Shown here piece after piece: positions 18,696 through 28,862 of a stretch of DNA of 43,895 nt; position 1 is the first letter of the stretch, and each line of letters opens with the position of its first letter. Source of the DNA: Pseudomonadota bacterium (GTDB taxonomy: Bacteria > Pseudomonadota > Gammaproteobacteria > JAKAQQ01). Under the pieces are notes generated by a model. The model saw only the letters and a list, made by a program, of their open reading frames with translations. It was not told the DNA's origin and ran no database searches. Where the stretch lies: the NCBI GenBank assembly GCA_021798795.1, contig JAJZBR010000006.1:1-43895 (forward strand). The letters are read 5' to 3'. The position numbers were made by a program, and so were the translations under genes.

Positions 18696-19292
18696 CTAGC
18701 GTGGCGGGAAATGTTGCAGGATGTGACGAACCAGATGGTATACGGCACGCGTCGAAAAATTGCTGCGCGTGACGATCTGGGATTCCCAGCCGCGCCAGAT
18801 CAAATGACGATTTTTGGCACTGATGATGTCGAGTACGAGATCAGCCTTGCGGTACGTATAGGAGTTTCCATAACCGTATCCGAATCCGTAGCCAAAGCCA
18901 TATCCTCCCTCCATCATTGCGCTTCCCGGAAAGAAATAATCGTCATAGTAAGGGAACCCAAACCCGAAACCGGGAAAGAAAGGCGGATTGTTTACGAACT
19001 CACGATGACTGATGATGTGGTAAGTAATCAGAAATTGTGCTTGTGCCGGTTGCTTGCGGTACGAGAACCCCCTATTTTCGAGTACTGCTATCGCTGCACG
19101 TTTGACCCGTTGCGTTATGATCCCGCTATTGACAATCGGGTTTTTGAGCAGCTGTTTGCCCGGCTTGAGCCAAGCAAAGCGGTTCAAGTTGGAAAAGTTC
19201 GCGTTTCGCTCGATTTCTACCCCGACGGTAGACGCACAGCCGGTCAAAATCACAATAAGGGTCAGTGCGGAAAACAGACGAATTGGCTTCAT
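18696..19292 (-). CDS. DUF4136-like lipoprotein
   Basis: 198 aa; lipobox LTGCAS; FAWLKPG...VKRAAIAVLENRGFSYRKQPAQAQFLITYHI; Gly/Tyr/Phe-rich insert; DIISAKNRHLIWRGW. Confidence 0.8.
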   Translation of the reverse strand: MKPIRLFSALTLIVILTGCASTVGVEIERNANFSNLNRFAWLKPGKQLLKNPIVNSGIITQRVKRAAIAVLENRGFSYRKQPAQAQFLITYHIISHREFVNNPPFFPGFGFGFPYYDDYFFPGSAMMEGGYGFGYGFGYGYGNSYTYRKADLVLDIISAKNRHLIWRGWESQIVTRSNFSTRAVYHLVRHILQHFPPR

Positions 19293-19632
19293 GGTGTGTC
19301 TCCAGGGGTTACCTTACAGAAGTTGGAAACGTTTCAGCGGCAACCCGAGCCTACTACTACCTTAAGGTCAGACCATCCAAGTAGTATAAAGTTTTCGGGG
19401 AATGACTTCTTCCAGGGCACGAACGGGCAGAGTAGCCTGTCACAAATCTGAAACTGTGGATACTCGATCCCCTGCCGATCAGTTTTCGGGAGACTCAAAT
19501 CCGTCTGCCGGCTGAATCGTTTCGGAACAGTTCCCATAGTTGGTGGATTCAAGCCATCCATTCCGTCATCATACCCCTCTCTCCAGCTACTGTGAGTAGG
19601 CTTCCCGCTTCGATGTCAGACGGTCTGCTGTC

Positions 19633-20310
19633 TTGAGGAACGGGGTCAGGGCGGTAGGTGCAAACCGGATGAAGGCTGTTCTTTCATTGATCGCCAAGCA
19701 TCTTTCGTGGCGCCAGGTTGTTTGGAGCCTGATGCCGGTTCGAGTGGCCGGGCGCGTTCCAGAAGGTGGTCCGACGCTTTTGACAGCAGATCACCGGAGT
19801 TTATGCGATGGACCTTTGCTGGCGATATGGCTCACCCGCCCCGCTCTTTTTGCTGTTCATGCAGATTATGGGCGGCACTGGTTTTGGTCGCATGTGATCC
19901 AGCTCTGGTGCCGGTTTTGGGGGCATCGTTTTGTTGTGCTTTCGGAGGGCGCACCATTCGGGTTGCGTGCACTTTTAGCCGCATGCCCTGATCGTCTCGT
20001 CTGCTTGTTTCCAGAGGGAAAAATCTCGCATGGTTCGACTTCGTATCCGTGGAAAGAAGGAGTTTTTTTTCTATTAAAGCACCGGCCGGACTTCAAGCAT
20101 CATCACATGACCATTGCATCCCGGTTCAAAGTGTGGGGCATCCCCGTTTGGCTGTCTGGGTTCGACTGGACGATTGAAGCCCTGCCGGTTCTGCGCATTG
20201 TTCAGGTCCCGGTTAGAACCTGTGCGCCCATGGGCAGCGGAAGCGGCTTTGTTCCTAACGCATCCGGAGGGAAGGCATCTACGGAAATGATCTCGAACAC
20301 AAGGCCATAG
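19633..20310 (+). CDS. PlsC-like acyltransferase
   Basis: 225 aa; ADHRSLCDGPL (HxxxxD box), CLFPEGKIS (FPEG box). C-terminal about 36 codons overlap the fadE 3' end antisense. Confidence 0.7.
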   Translation: MRNGVRAVGANRMKAVLSLIAKHLSWRQVVWSLMPVRVAGRVPEGGPTLLTADHRSLCDGPLLAIWLTRPALFAVHADYGRHWFWSHVIQLWCRFWGHRFVVLSEGAPFGLRALLAACPDRLVCLFPEGKISHGSTSYPWKEGVFFLLKHRPDFKHHHMTIASRFKVWGIPVWLSGFDWTIEALPVLRIVQVPVRTCAPMGSGSGFVPNASGGKASTEMISNTRP

Positions 20311-22676
20311 AAGCGCTCGAGTATAGAATATTCCTCGAAAGTCAGGACCCCCCCGTCTTTTGCCCAGCGAGCCCGTTCGAGATCGTTCAGAATCCGGCTC
20401 GGCAGTTCCCGGTGGGCGCTGCGAATCTTGTGTTCGAGTTTTTCAGCTTCAGGAGCGAGCGCCAATGCTTCTTCCAGCTGAGCAATGGATCGCGCACCCG
20501 GTCCTTCACAGCTCACGCCAGCCGTAAGCCGTTGCCGTGTCTCATTCGAAGAGGTAAGCAAATCGGCGACCGAACGAGCCAACTGATCCGAAGGAGCAGA
20601 ATATGTGCGACCCGTCGGAAAGACCACACCGCGCAGGAATATCGCGAGCCCGCGTTTAGGGAAGTTTCTCAGAAAATCGTGTGCCTGCTCTTGGAACTGA
20701 TAGATCAGGCGACGACAGGCCCATTCGACGAGTGGAAGATCATGGGCGGGCCGTCCGTCATCTTCGAAGCGCTTCAATACCGCCGAGGTCATGTAAAGGA
20801 AGCTCAGCAAATCCCCCAGACGTGCCGAGAGACGCTCCTTTCGTTTAAGTTCGCCTCCTAAAGTCAGCATGGCCGCATCCGCGAGTACAGCAAACGCGGC
20901 ACTGTAACGCTCGAGGTGCTGGTAAAACCGGCGCGTGGGTCCATGAATGGGGCTTTGGGCCCAGTGGGCCGTATGAAAGCCCAGGGTCCAAGCACGAACG
21001 ATATTGCTCAGAAACAATCCGATATGGGCCCAAAGCGCATGATCGAAGGCCCTGAGTGCTGTCCGTCCGTCTGGATTCTGGGCGGCTTCCATTTCTTTCA
21101 GAATGAAAGGGTGGCACCGGATGGCGCCTTGGCCGAATATGATCATATTGCGCGTCAGGATATTCGCGCCCTCGACCGTGATGGCGATGGGTGCGGCCTG
21201 GAAGCCGCGACCAAGATAGTTCCTGGGCCCGAGGATGATACCTTTCCCGCCATGGATATCCATGGCATCCAAAGCAATCTGACGCCCCATTTCAGTCACA
21301 TGATATTTCACGATAGCCGATGGTACGGCCGGAATCTCACCGAGATCGTTTGCCCCGACTGTCATCGTTCGAACGGCGTCCATGGCATAAAGCATGCCAC
21401 CCATTCTGGCAAGAACCTCTTGAACCCCCTCAAACCAGCCGATTGGCGTATGGAACTGGCGGCGAACACGGGCGTACGCACCTGTTGTCATAACGGCGGT
21501 TTTGGCCGCACCGGTTGCGTGCGCAGGAAGCGAAATTGACCGGCCTGCCGCGAGGTTTTCCATGAGCATGCGCCAGCCTTGTCCGATGAGGGCAGGTCCG
21601 CCTATGATCTGCTCCAACGGAATGAACACGTTGCGACCTCGAATCGGTCCATTCTGAAATGGGATATTGAGTGGGAAATGGCGAAATCCGATCTCGAGAC
21701 CGGGTAGGTTGCGCGGCAGTAGGGCGCAGGTAACACCCCGATCTTCCAGTTCGCTTAAAAGATGGTCCGGATCCTGAAGTTTGAAGGCCAGCCCGATAAG
21801 TGTTGCAACAGGTGCCAGAGTAATGTATCGCTTCTCGAAATTAAGTCGCAACCCGAGAACCGAACGCCCTTCCCAGTTCCCCTGGCAGACGACTCCTATG
21901 TCGGGGATCGATGCGGCATCTGAGCCCGCATAGGGACCGGTCAGAGCGAAGCAAGGAATCTCCTCTCCGCAAGCCAGGCGTGGCAGATAATGGCTTTTCT
22001 GTTCCGTGGTTCCATAGTGCAGGAGGAGTTCGGCGGGTCCGAGCGAGTTGGGAACGGCAACTACGGATGCCGCAGTGATGGAACGAGTTGCAATCCGGAG
22101 CAGAATTTCAGAATGCGCATAGCTCGAAAACTCAAGTCCGCCATAGGACTTGGGTATGATCAGAGCAAAAAACCGGTTGGTTTTGAGAAAACTCCAGACC
22201 TCCGGGGGGAGATCGGCCCATTCATGGGTGATCTTCCAATCATCCAGCATGGCACATAACGTCTCGACTGGGCCGCTCAGAAACGCGTGTTCCTCATCGG
22301 ATAAAGTGGGTTTCGGTATGCCCAGCAGTTTCGACCAGCGCGGTCGACCGTTGAAGAGTTCGCCCTCCCACCAGACTGTTCCGGCTGCGAGTGCTTCCTT
22401 TTCCGTCGTGGACATGGCTGGCAAGACGCGTCGATAGATCCGGAGCAATGGTTTTGTGAGCAGAGATTTGCGGATCGGGGTGCGGTTCATCAGTACCAAG
22501 ATCGCGAAGCCAACAACAGCGACACCCGTAGCGGCAACGCCGGGAAAGTAGGCCATGAGGATCACGATCCAGATGGCAACCCAGATGCTGATGGCCCAAA
22601 GCGGCACGCGTAGAAAGGCGCATCCTGCCAGTCCTACGATCAAAAAGACGATCCAGATCAACAGCACAGTGATCAT
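20202..22676 (-). CDS. fadE: FadE-type acyl-CoA dehydrogenase
   Basis: 824 aa; N-terminal TM, IIPKSYGGLEFSSYAHSEIL, CFALTGPYAGSDAAS, HGGKGIILGPRNYLGR, ITVEGANILTRNMIIFGQGA. Confidence 0.95.
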   Translation of the reverse strand: MITVLLIWIVFLIVGLAGCAFLRVPLWAISIWVAIWIVILMAYFPGVAATGVAVVGFAILVLMNRTPIRKSLLTKPLLRIYRRVLPAMSTTEKEALAAGTVWWEGELFNGRPRWSKLLGIPKPTLSDEEHAFLSGPVETLCAMLDDWKITHEWADLPPEVWSFLKTNRFFALIIPKSYGGLEFSSYAHSEILLRIATRSITAASVVAVPNSLGPAELLLHYGTTEQKSHYLPRLACGEEIPCFALTGPYAGSDAASIPDIGVVCQGNWEGRSVLGLRLNFEKRYITLAPVATLIGLAFKLQDPDHLLSELEDRGVTCALLPRNLPGLEIGFRHFPLNIPFQNGPIRGRNVFIPLEQIIGGPALIGQGWRMLMENLAAGRSISLPAHATGAAKTAVMTTGAYARVRRQFHTPIGWFEGVQEVLARMGGMLYAMDAVRTMTVGANDLGEIPAVPSAIVKYHVTEMGRQIALDAMDIHGGKGIILGPRNYLGRGFQAAPIAITVEGANILTRNMIIFGQGAIRCHPFILKEMEAAQNPDGRTALRAFDHALWAHIGLFLSNIVRAWTLGFHTAHWAQSPIHGPTRRFYQHLERYSAAFAVLADAAMLTLGGELKRKERLSARLGDLLSFLYMTSAVLKRFEDDGRPAHDLPLVEWACRRLIYQFQEQAHDFLRNFPKRGLAIFLRGVVFPTGRTYSAPSDQLARSVADLLTSSNETRQRLTAGVSCEGPGARSIAQLEEALALAPEAEKLEHKIRSAHRELPSRILNDLERARWAKDGGVLTFEEYSILERFYGLVFEIISVDAFPPDALGTKPLPLPMGAQVLTGT

Positions 22677-22753
22677 CGGCTCCTCCTCAATTCATCCCGG
22701 CGTCGCGAGATGCAAGTTCTCTCTGTTGCATCTAGTATAGACCCAAGTGTTCC

Positions 22754-23869
22754 ATGAATCGTGTCCAAACCGCTGTTGGATTTGCAATGCCCCGTTCGCA
22801 AACGATCCGCTATCCAAACGCCGCACCGCAGCGGATGACCGTCATACGTGCGGACCGGGCGGGTGGCCCTGATGTATTGATCACGGATACCGTGCCCATA
22901 CCGGAACCCGGCCCCCGCGAGCTCCTAGTGGAGATATGGGCAGCTGGAGTTAACCGGCCCGACGTCCTGCAGCGTGAGGGGCGCTATCCACCGCCGGCCG
23001 GGTCGACAGATATATTCGGGCTCGAAGTCATGGGCCGCGTGGTTCGTGTGGGATCCCGGACGCGGCGCTTCCGTATGGGCGATCAGGTGATGGCCCTCTT
23101 GGTCGGGGGCGGATACGCGGAATACGTGAGTGTTCCCGAGTGCCAGTGCTTACCTGTTCCAAAGGCTCTTACAGGAATCGAAGCCGCAGCACTTCCGGAG
23201 ACATTGTTTACGGTTTGGTTCAACCTGATTCAGCGCGCCCATCTCCAATCGGGAGAATGGATCCTGATCCATGGAGGTGGAGGCGCCATAGGAACCATGG
23301 CGGTGACGTTATCGGCAGTGATGGGGTGTCATGTCGTGACGACGACGGGCAATGCCAGCAAGGCCATACGTCTGCGATCGATCGGTGCCCACGAAGCCAT
23401 TGTGTACGCGCAGGAGGCTTTTTGGACGGTGCTGCAGCACGAGAGCGCTGTCCACGGTGGCTTCGATGTGATTCTCGACATGGTCGGCGGCTCCTACTTT
23501 CAGAAAAACCTTGAACTTCTGGCGCCGGATGGCCGGTTGGTTCAGATCGCCTTTCGGCAGGGGAGCAGCCTGCAGGTTGACTTGGCGCCCTTTCTGTACA
23601 AGCGGTTAAGTTTCATGGGGTCGACGCTGCGTGCGCAGAAACCCGTTGCCAAGGCGCGCATTGCGCGATCCATTGAGCGGCATGTGTTCCCCTGGATCGA
23701 AGCCGGGCGGCTGCGCCCCGTAATGGACTCAGTTTTCCCGCTAGACGAGGCGTGGCGCGCTCATGCCCGAATCGATGATCCAGAGCACTTTGGCAAGGTC
23801 ATGCTCGTGACGAAGGTGGGAGAAGATCACGGATTCCATCCCGTTCTTCTCGCAACTCACGGTTCGTGA
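22754..23869 (+). CDS. NAD(P)H-quinone oxidoreductase, zinc-independent MDR / PIG3-like
   Basis: 371 aa ORF; likely start at the internal [67 protein letters not shown]. Convergent 3' overlap with mdh. Confidence 0.88.
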   Translation: MNRVQTAVGFAMPRSQTIRYPNAAPQRMTVIRADRAGGPDVLITDTVPIPEPGPRELLVEIWAAGVNRPDVLQREGRYPPPAGSTDIFGLEVMGRVVRVGSRTRRFRMGDQVMALLVGGGYAEYVSVPECQCLPVPKALTGIEAAALPETLFTVWFNLIQRAHLQSGEWILIHGGGGAIGTMAVTLSAVMGCHVVTTTGNASKAIRLRSIGAHEAIVYAQEAFWTVLQHESAVHGGFDVILDMVGGSYFQKNLELLAPDGRLVQIAFRQGSSLQVDLAPFLYKRLSFMGSTLRAQKPVAKARIARSIERHVFPWIEAGRLRPVMDSVFPLDEAWRAHARIDDPEHFGKVMLVTKVGEDHGFHPVLLATHGS

Positions 23870-24821
23870 GAGCAATCTGGGAACGAGCGAACTCCGAAAG
23901 CGCCAGTCCTTGCACGATATCGTGGTGACCATTCCGACATGCAACCGGATAGCCGAAAAAGATCCCGGGTTCGATTCCGTAGTCCCCATTTGCAGCAACC
24001 CCCATGCTGACCCAATCCTCCTTGGGAGTCCCGGCAATCCAGTCCCGCATGTGATCGAGTGCGGCTGAGGCAGCTGATGCGGCTGAGGATGCTCCGCGCG
24101 CTTTGATAACGGCTGCTCCCCGTTGTTGAACCGTTGCGATCAAGGTATTCCGGTACCAGGTCGAGTCGACCTGGTCCAGGGCGGGCCGATCCGCGATGCG
24201 AGCATGTTCGAGATCAGGAAACTGTGTTGAGGAATGGTTCCCCCATACGGTGACCTGATGGATGCTTGAGACTGGAACACGGCACTTCTCGTGCAGGATG
24301 CTCAAGGTCCGGTTATGGTCGAGGCGCATCATGCTGCTGAACTGGTTTTCGCCGAGGTCAGGTGCATTCTGGCTTGCAATCAGCGCATTCGTGTTGGCCG
24401 GGTTGCCAACCACGAGAACCCGGACTTGGCGCGAAGCACGTTCGTTGAGAGCCTGCCCTTGAATCTTGAAAATCTCGGCGTTGACACGGAGCAGGTCTTT
24501 TCTTTCCATCCCTTGGGTGCGTGGTCTTGAACCGACGAGGAAGGCGTAGTCGACTCCGTCAAAGGCTTGCATAGCCTGGTCGGTCGGTACGAGATCTTGA
24601 AGCAGGGGGAACGCGCAATCCGTGAGCTCCATGGCGACGCCTGAAAGAGCCGGAAGCGCCTGGGGTATTTCGAGCAGGTGCAGGATCAAGGGCTGTTCCG
24701 GTCCGAACAGTGCTCCCGAAGCAAGGCGGAACACGAGGGCATACCCGATATTCCCGGCGGCGCCCGTGACGGCGATCCGGATGGGTTTGGCTGGGGTTGG
24801 GGGCATAGTTGGCGGATCCAT
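23799..24821 (-). CDS. mdh: Malate dehydrogenase
   Basis: 340 aa; [70 protein letters not shown]. Confidence 0.93.
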   Translation of the reverse strand: MDPPTMPPTPAKPIRIAVTGAAGNIGYALVFRLASGALFGPEQPLILHLLEIPQALPALSGVAMELTDCAFPLLQDLVPTDQAMQAFDGVDYAFLVGSRPRTQGMERKDLLRVNAEIFKIQGQALNERASRQVRVLVVGNPANTNALIASQNAPDLGENQFSSMMRLDHNRTLSILHEKCRVPVSSIHQVTVWGNHSSTQFPDLEHARIADRPALDQVDSTWYRNTLIATVQQRGAAVIKARGASSAASAASAALDHMRDWIAGTPKEDWVSMGVAANGDYGIEPGIFFGYPVACRNGHHDIVQGLALSEFARSQIALTNRELREERDGIRDLLPPSSRA

Positions 24822-24972
24822 AAATCAGGTGAGCGGATGGGAATTGTAGAGTTTTTATTCCCGGGTGGCCAGTTTGACATATTTCGTCTGTGATTTCAGG
24901 AGACATGGCATGGATGGATAGAGTAGAATATTCACTGCTCAAAGCACCTGTATGCATCGAGATGGAGAGACC

Positions 24973-26193
24973 ATGACTGCCGAGCGAAGTCTTGAAGATC
25001 GCTACGGGGCAAACAATTACGACCCTCTGCCAGTCGTGTTGGTCAGGGGCGAGGGCGTCTTTGTCTGGGACAGCCTAGGCCGACGCTACCTAGACATGAT
25101 GAGTGCTTATTCCGCTGTGAGTCATGGTCACTGCAATCCCCGTCTTGTGCGTGTTTTGACAGACCAGGCACAGAAACTGGCTGTAGTCTCGCGCGCCTTC
25201 TATACGGACCAGCTGGGTCCCTTCCTGTCACTGGCCTGCGAGCTCACCCGCATGGATCGCGCACTTCCCATGAACACGGGTACAGAGGCAGTCGAGACCG
25301 CGCTGAAGGCGGCCCGTAAGTGGGCTTGCGTCCACAAGGGAGTTCCGGACGGGCAGTCGGAAATCATTGCGTGTCAAGGCAACTTTCATGGACGGAGCAT
25401 TGCCATCGTGGGACTTTCAAGTGAGCCCCAGTATCGGAGGGGGTTTGGGCCCTATCCGCCAGGCCTGAAAATCATTCCCTATGGCGATGCTGACGCTTTG
25501 GCTCAGGCCGTAACCGTTCGAACCGCCGCGTTTCTCGTCGAACCCATTCAGGGAGAGGGCGGGATTGTGCTTCCACCCGAAGGTTATTTGGCTCGCTGTG
25601 CCGAGATCTGCCGCGAGCGCAATATCTTGTTTCTTGTGGATGAAGTACAGACCGGTTTGGGCCGCACTGGACGATTTCTGGCCTGTGATTACGAGGGAGT
25701 CAAGCCGGACGGCCTGATACTCGGAAAGGCTCTCGGTGGTGGACTGCTCCCGGTCTCCCTGTTTTTGGCACGTGAGCAGCTGATGCATGTATTTGGACCC
25801 GGCGATCACGGCAGCACATTCGGGGGCAACCCGCTCGCTGCTGCAGTTGGGCTTGAAGCACTCAAGATCATCGTCGAGGAAGGGTTGGCCGAACGCTCGG
25901 CAGAACTCGGAAGGGAGTTTTTGGATGCCTTGCGTTCCATCCGAAGCCCGCTGATCCGCAGTGTGCGCGGGCGGGGGCTTTTCATAGGAATTGAGATCCA
26001 GTCCGAACGGGTGACGGGCCGGATGGTTTGTGAGCGACTGCTTGATGCGGGTATTCTCAGCAAGGAAACCCATAAAACCGTGATCCGGCTGGCTCCACCG
26101 CTCATTATTCGGGCTGATCAGCTTCGTGATGCCGTGGATCGGATCCACCGTGTTTTCGATGCGCTCGATCAGGGGGTTCGCAAGGCTTCCTGA
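24973..26193 (+). CDS. rocD: Ornithine--oxo-acid aminotransferase (class III)
   Basis: EDRYGANNYDPLPVVLVRGEGVFVWD, MNTGTEAVETALKAARKW, FHGRSIAIVGLSS, EPIQGEGGIVLP, LVDEVQTGLGRTG, DGLILGKALGGG; RBS-like GGAGAG before the ATG at 24973. Confidence 0.92.
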   Translation: MTAERSLEDRYGANNYDPLPVVLVRGEGVFVWDSLGRRYLDMMSAYSAVSHGHCNPRLVRVLTDQAQKLAVVSRAFYTDQLGPFLSLACELTRMDRALPMNTGTEAVETALKAARKWACVHKGVPDGQSEIIACQGNFHGRSIAIVGLSSEPQYRRGFGPYPPGLKIIPYGDADALAQAVTVRTAAFLVEPIQGEGGIVLPPEGYLARCAEICRERNILFLVDEVQTGLGRTGRFLACDYEGVKPDGLILGKALGGGLLPVSLFLAREQLMHVFGPGDHGSTFGGNPLAAAVGLEALKIIVEEGLAERSAELGREFLDALRSIRSPLIRSVRGRGLFIGIEIQSERVTGRMVCERLLDAGILSKETHKTVIRLAPPLIIRADQLRDAVDRIHRVFDALDQGVRKAS

Positions 26194-26293
26194 GATTGGT
26201 ATCGGAGCTTCTGGATGGAGCAGGTCAACGCGGGTTGCCGGAAAATTTGATACCATGCCGACACGTTTTGGACCGATTGATAGGGTTTTCCGC

Positions 26294-26953
26294 ATGAAAC
26301 CAAAAACTCGTTTGGGAACGGGAATCGGGGCAGGGTTGATTTTCCTCGTGCTGGTTGCGGCGGCGCCCGCTTTCGCGCATGCCGTGGCTAGATCCAGGCA
26401 CCTGTCGGAAATCGCGCGCGGGCGGATGCTGACCTTCACCTGTATCGGTTGTCACGGGTTGCGCGGAATAGACGTGACCTACCCGTTTTACAACGTACCC
26501 AAGGTCGCCGGACAGAATCGCCAGTATCTCTACCATGCTCTGATGGACTACCGCAGGAATCTCCGGGAGTTCCCGACCATGCGCGCACAAGCGCACAGTA
26601 TGACGATACATGATTTGAGCGATATTGCCACCTATTTTGCTTCGTTGAGAGGCCAAGTAACCACCCGGACACCCCTCTATAGCCGGAGCGAGGCTCAAGC
26701 TGGCGCTAAGCTGATCACGACATGCGCTGCCTGTCATGGCCTGCACGGAATTGCGGTCGCACCCGAGTTTCCGGATCTGGCAGGCCAGTATCCATCCTAT
26801 CTTGTGAGGGCACTTGAAGAGTATCAGAGCGGGCAACGCAAAAATGCAATCATGAACTCCATGGCAGCCCACCTGTCTCACCGCGACATGGTTGACATCG
26901 CCAACTACTTTGCCAGTCAGAAAGGCCCTCTCGGGCAGCTCCCGAAGCGCTAA
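26294..26953 (+). CDS. Diheme cytochrome c (c4-like)
   Basis: Signal peptide then two CXXCH motifs (CIGCH, CAACH), each followed by a class I-like domain with a distal Met; ORF 26126..26953, start refined. Confidence 0.9.
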   Translation: MKPKTRLGTGIGAGLIFLVLVAAAPAFAHAVARSRHLSEIARGRMLTFTCIGCHGLRGIDVTYPFYNVPKVAGQNRQYLYHALMDYRRNLREFPTMRAQAHSMTIHDLSDIATYFASLRGQVTTRTPLYSRSEAQAGAKLITTCAACHGLHGIAVAPEFPDLAGQYPSYLVRALEEYQSGQRKNAIMNSMAAHLSHRDMVDIANYFASQKGPLGQLPKR

Positions 26954-26986
26954 GTACGCTCCTCGGCACGGAAATCATCAGCCACT

Positions 26987-27526
26987 GTGGGAAGGATCGC
27001 TTCAAGCGTGAGATCGCGTTTTTTAGGGAAGGGGCGTTGTCTCCTTTGTCCGTGTCTATTGGCGTTTCTGGTTTTCGGGGCTTGCGGATGTGCCGCTGCC
27101 GCACCCGCAGGGAGCTGGAAGGTGATTCGTCTCCCCCCGCACGGGCTCCGCCGGATGCTTCGAGCGAGAGGCGGGCTCGTGATTCCGGATCTTTGGGTAT
27201 TCAACTCGACCGGTCGGTTGATTTTCCGTTTTGCAGGCAATCACCGAGACTTGATTCCGAGTCTGGTGCGGACGCTCGCACACCCCGTACCCATTAAAGG
27301 TCCAAGCCTCTCCGACTGGCTCACGTCACGGCAAATAGCGGATCTCCTCAAGAGTGAATCAAGCAAAGGATTGATTTTTATAGAATCATGGGCATCATGG
27401 AATCCGGCTTGTCAGAGCGAGCTGAACGACCTTGAGCACTATCTGGATGCTCACCCCAAGCTTTCGGTTCGTGGCGTTCTGCTCAGTGTGGATTCCGTTC
27501 GAATGTCATCTCGCCCGCACCGGTAG
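26987..27526 (+). CDS. Thioredoxin-like (TlpA-like) exported protein, apparently truncated, single-Cys WNPAC site
   Basis: GTG start; signal-like N-terminus; GLIFIESWASWNPACQSELNDLEHYLDAHPKLSVRGVLLSVDS, then an abrupt end. Confidence 0.5.
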   Translation: MGRIASSVRSRFLGKGRCLLCPCLLAFLVFGACGCAAAAPAGSWKVIRLPPHGLRRMLRARGGLVIPDLWVFNSTGRLIFRFAGNHRDLIPSLVRTLAHPVPIKGPSLSDWLTSRQIADLLKSESSKGLIFIESWASWNPACQSELNDLEHYLDAHPKLSVRGVLLSVDSVRMSSRPHR

Positions 27527-27628
27527 CCGATCGGCGCGCATGCCTATGCGCGCACCTTTACCAGGTGCCTATGGTATGCTGGCTCAGAGGGTCGTCGCGA
27601 GTCTTCAAAGCCGGCTCGAGGAGTCATC

Positions 27629-28069
27629 GTGAAAGCAAGATGTTCCGCAAGTACCGCTCTTCTGGGAATAGTTGCCGCCCTGGCGCTTTGGGGTCCTTTG
27701 GCCTTGGCACGAACCGCCACCCATCCTGATCTCAAGGCCGAGATTCGCGTGGCGGCGATCCATGCAGGTTTGGCTGTCGATATGCACCGGATTGCGTTGA
27801 TTCACTTGCATCTACATCATGTGATCAACTGCCTGGTCGGAGTAGGAAGCCACCAGTTTGATCCCCGCGCAGGTAATCCCTGCAAAGGGCTCGGGAATGG
27901 GGCTATTCCGGATTCCCCGGTGAGCGGATCGATCCATTTTGACCTCATGCATGCCTTGCGTCTGGCACAGAGTGGAGAAAGAGCGACAGCTTTTGCTCCT
28001 GCCCACCATCTGGCTGTGGAAACGCTTCACGTCCTTCTATTGGCTAAACGTTCCTTGGTACATGGCTGA
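27629..28069 (+). CDS. Small His-rich periplasmic protein, unknown function
   Basis: 146 aa; signal peptide MKARCSASTALLGIVAALALWGPLALA; HAGLAVDMHRIALIHLHLHHVINCLVG...GNPCKGLGNGAIPD. Confidence 0.7.
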   Translation: MKARCSASTALLGIVAALALWGPLALARTATHPDLKAEIRVAAIHAGLAVDMHRIALIHLHLHHVINCLVGVGSHQFDPRAGNPCKGLGNGAIPDSPVSGSIHFDLMHALRLAQSGERATAFAPAHHLAVETLHVLLLAKRSLVHG

Positions 28070-28082
28070 AGGATATGTGAGG

Positions 28083-28676
28083 ATGAACCAAGGAACCGGG
28101 CGGGACCGGTTTTGCCCGAGCTTGCGTCCTTGGCGAATCTTTTTTGCCATGATTGCTCCGTTGCTGCTAGGTCTTGCGTTGCCCGGACTCGTCCGGGCGA
28201 GGGGACACGTTCCGGTGGCTCGGGTGCCCCTCAAAAAGATTATGACGGTGGACGCTTATGAGCGGGCAGGGCTCAACCGGCTCACAGCTGTGCAGCGACG
28301 GGATTTTGAAGCATGGCTAGCCAAGCATCTTCAGGAGATGTCGAATCTGATCCATCCGGCTCGGGTATCTCCTGCACCCAGAGCGCATCAGAGCACTCGA
28401 CCGTCTGTTCCCGCGCGTTTCGGGCTGCCAACGCATCGACGCCCGCCCATTTCCGGCAATTCCATGGAAAGCCGAATCGAGGGTATCTTCCGGGGCTGGA
28501 GCGGTGCAACCCGTTTTCATCTGGCTAACGGTCAAACCTGGGTCCAAACGGATTCTGGCTATTTCAGGATCTCCCCGGTTTTGAACCCGCGTGTCAAAAT
28601 CAAGAAGCTACTGGTGGGTTATGTGCTCAGGGTTCGGGGATATGGGGAACAGGTTTTTGTCACCCGCGTGCATTGA
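28083..28676 (+). CDS. Exported hypothetical protein
   Basis: Internal start MNQGTGRDRF... of ORF 27939..28676; N-terminal hydrophobic segment; C-terminal IFRGWSGATRFHLANGQTWVQTDSGYF. Confidence 0.65.
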   Translation: MNQGTGRDRFCPSLRPWRIFFAMIAPLLLGLALPGLVRARGHVPVARVPLKKIMTVDAYERAGLNRLTAVQRRDFEAWLAKHLQEMSNLIHPARVSPAPRAHQSTRPSVPARFGLPTHRRPPISGNSMESRIEGIFRGWSGATRFHLANGQTWVQTDSGYFRISPVLNPRVKIKKLLVGYVLRVRGYGEQVFVTRVH

Positions 28677-28752
28677 GTCTTTGAACTGGCGCATGGATCG
28701 GACGCACATCACTTTGCCCCATCATCAAAATATTTTCTTTGGAACAAAAGCG

Positions 28753-28862
28753 AGCGAGCCGTGCCCGGACGGTGAACCCAATCGGGTCACCGGGCGCAGC
28801 TGGCTCCTGCTTCACCCCTAACCACGAAACAGGGGCCTATGCCGCCTGCACGACTAGGGGTG
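28753..28862 (+). promoter_or_regulatory. Structured 5' leader upstream of the APC permease (candidate cis-regulatory RNA)
   Basis: Hairpin I nested between GAGCC (28756-28760) and GGCTC (28802-28806), with GCCC/GGGC, GGTGA/TCACC, CCC/GGG and AATC loop; hairpin II CACCCCTA (28813-28820) with TAGGGGTG (28855-28862). Confidence 0.45.

Noticed and set aside
18684-19451. 255-aa plus-strand ORF
   Set aside because: Antisense to the DUF4136-like lipoprotein; no recognisable domain, typical of high-GC shadow ORFs.
20916-21539. 207-aa plus-strand ORF
   Set aside because: Antisense within fadE with no motif support.
25417-26439. 340-aa minus-strand ORF
   Set aside because: Antisense to the well-supported ornithine aminotransferase; composition is that of a shadow ORF.
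26225-26881. 218-aa minus-strand ORF
   Set aside because: Antisense to the diheme cytochrome gene, whose two CXXCH motifs are clear.
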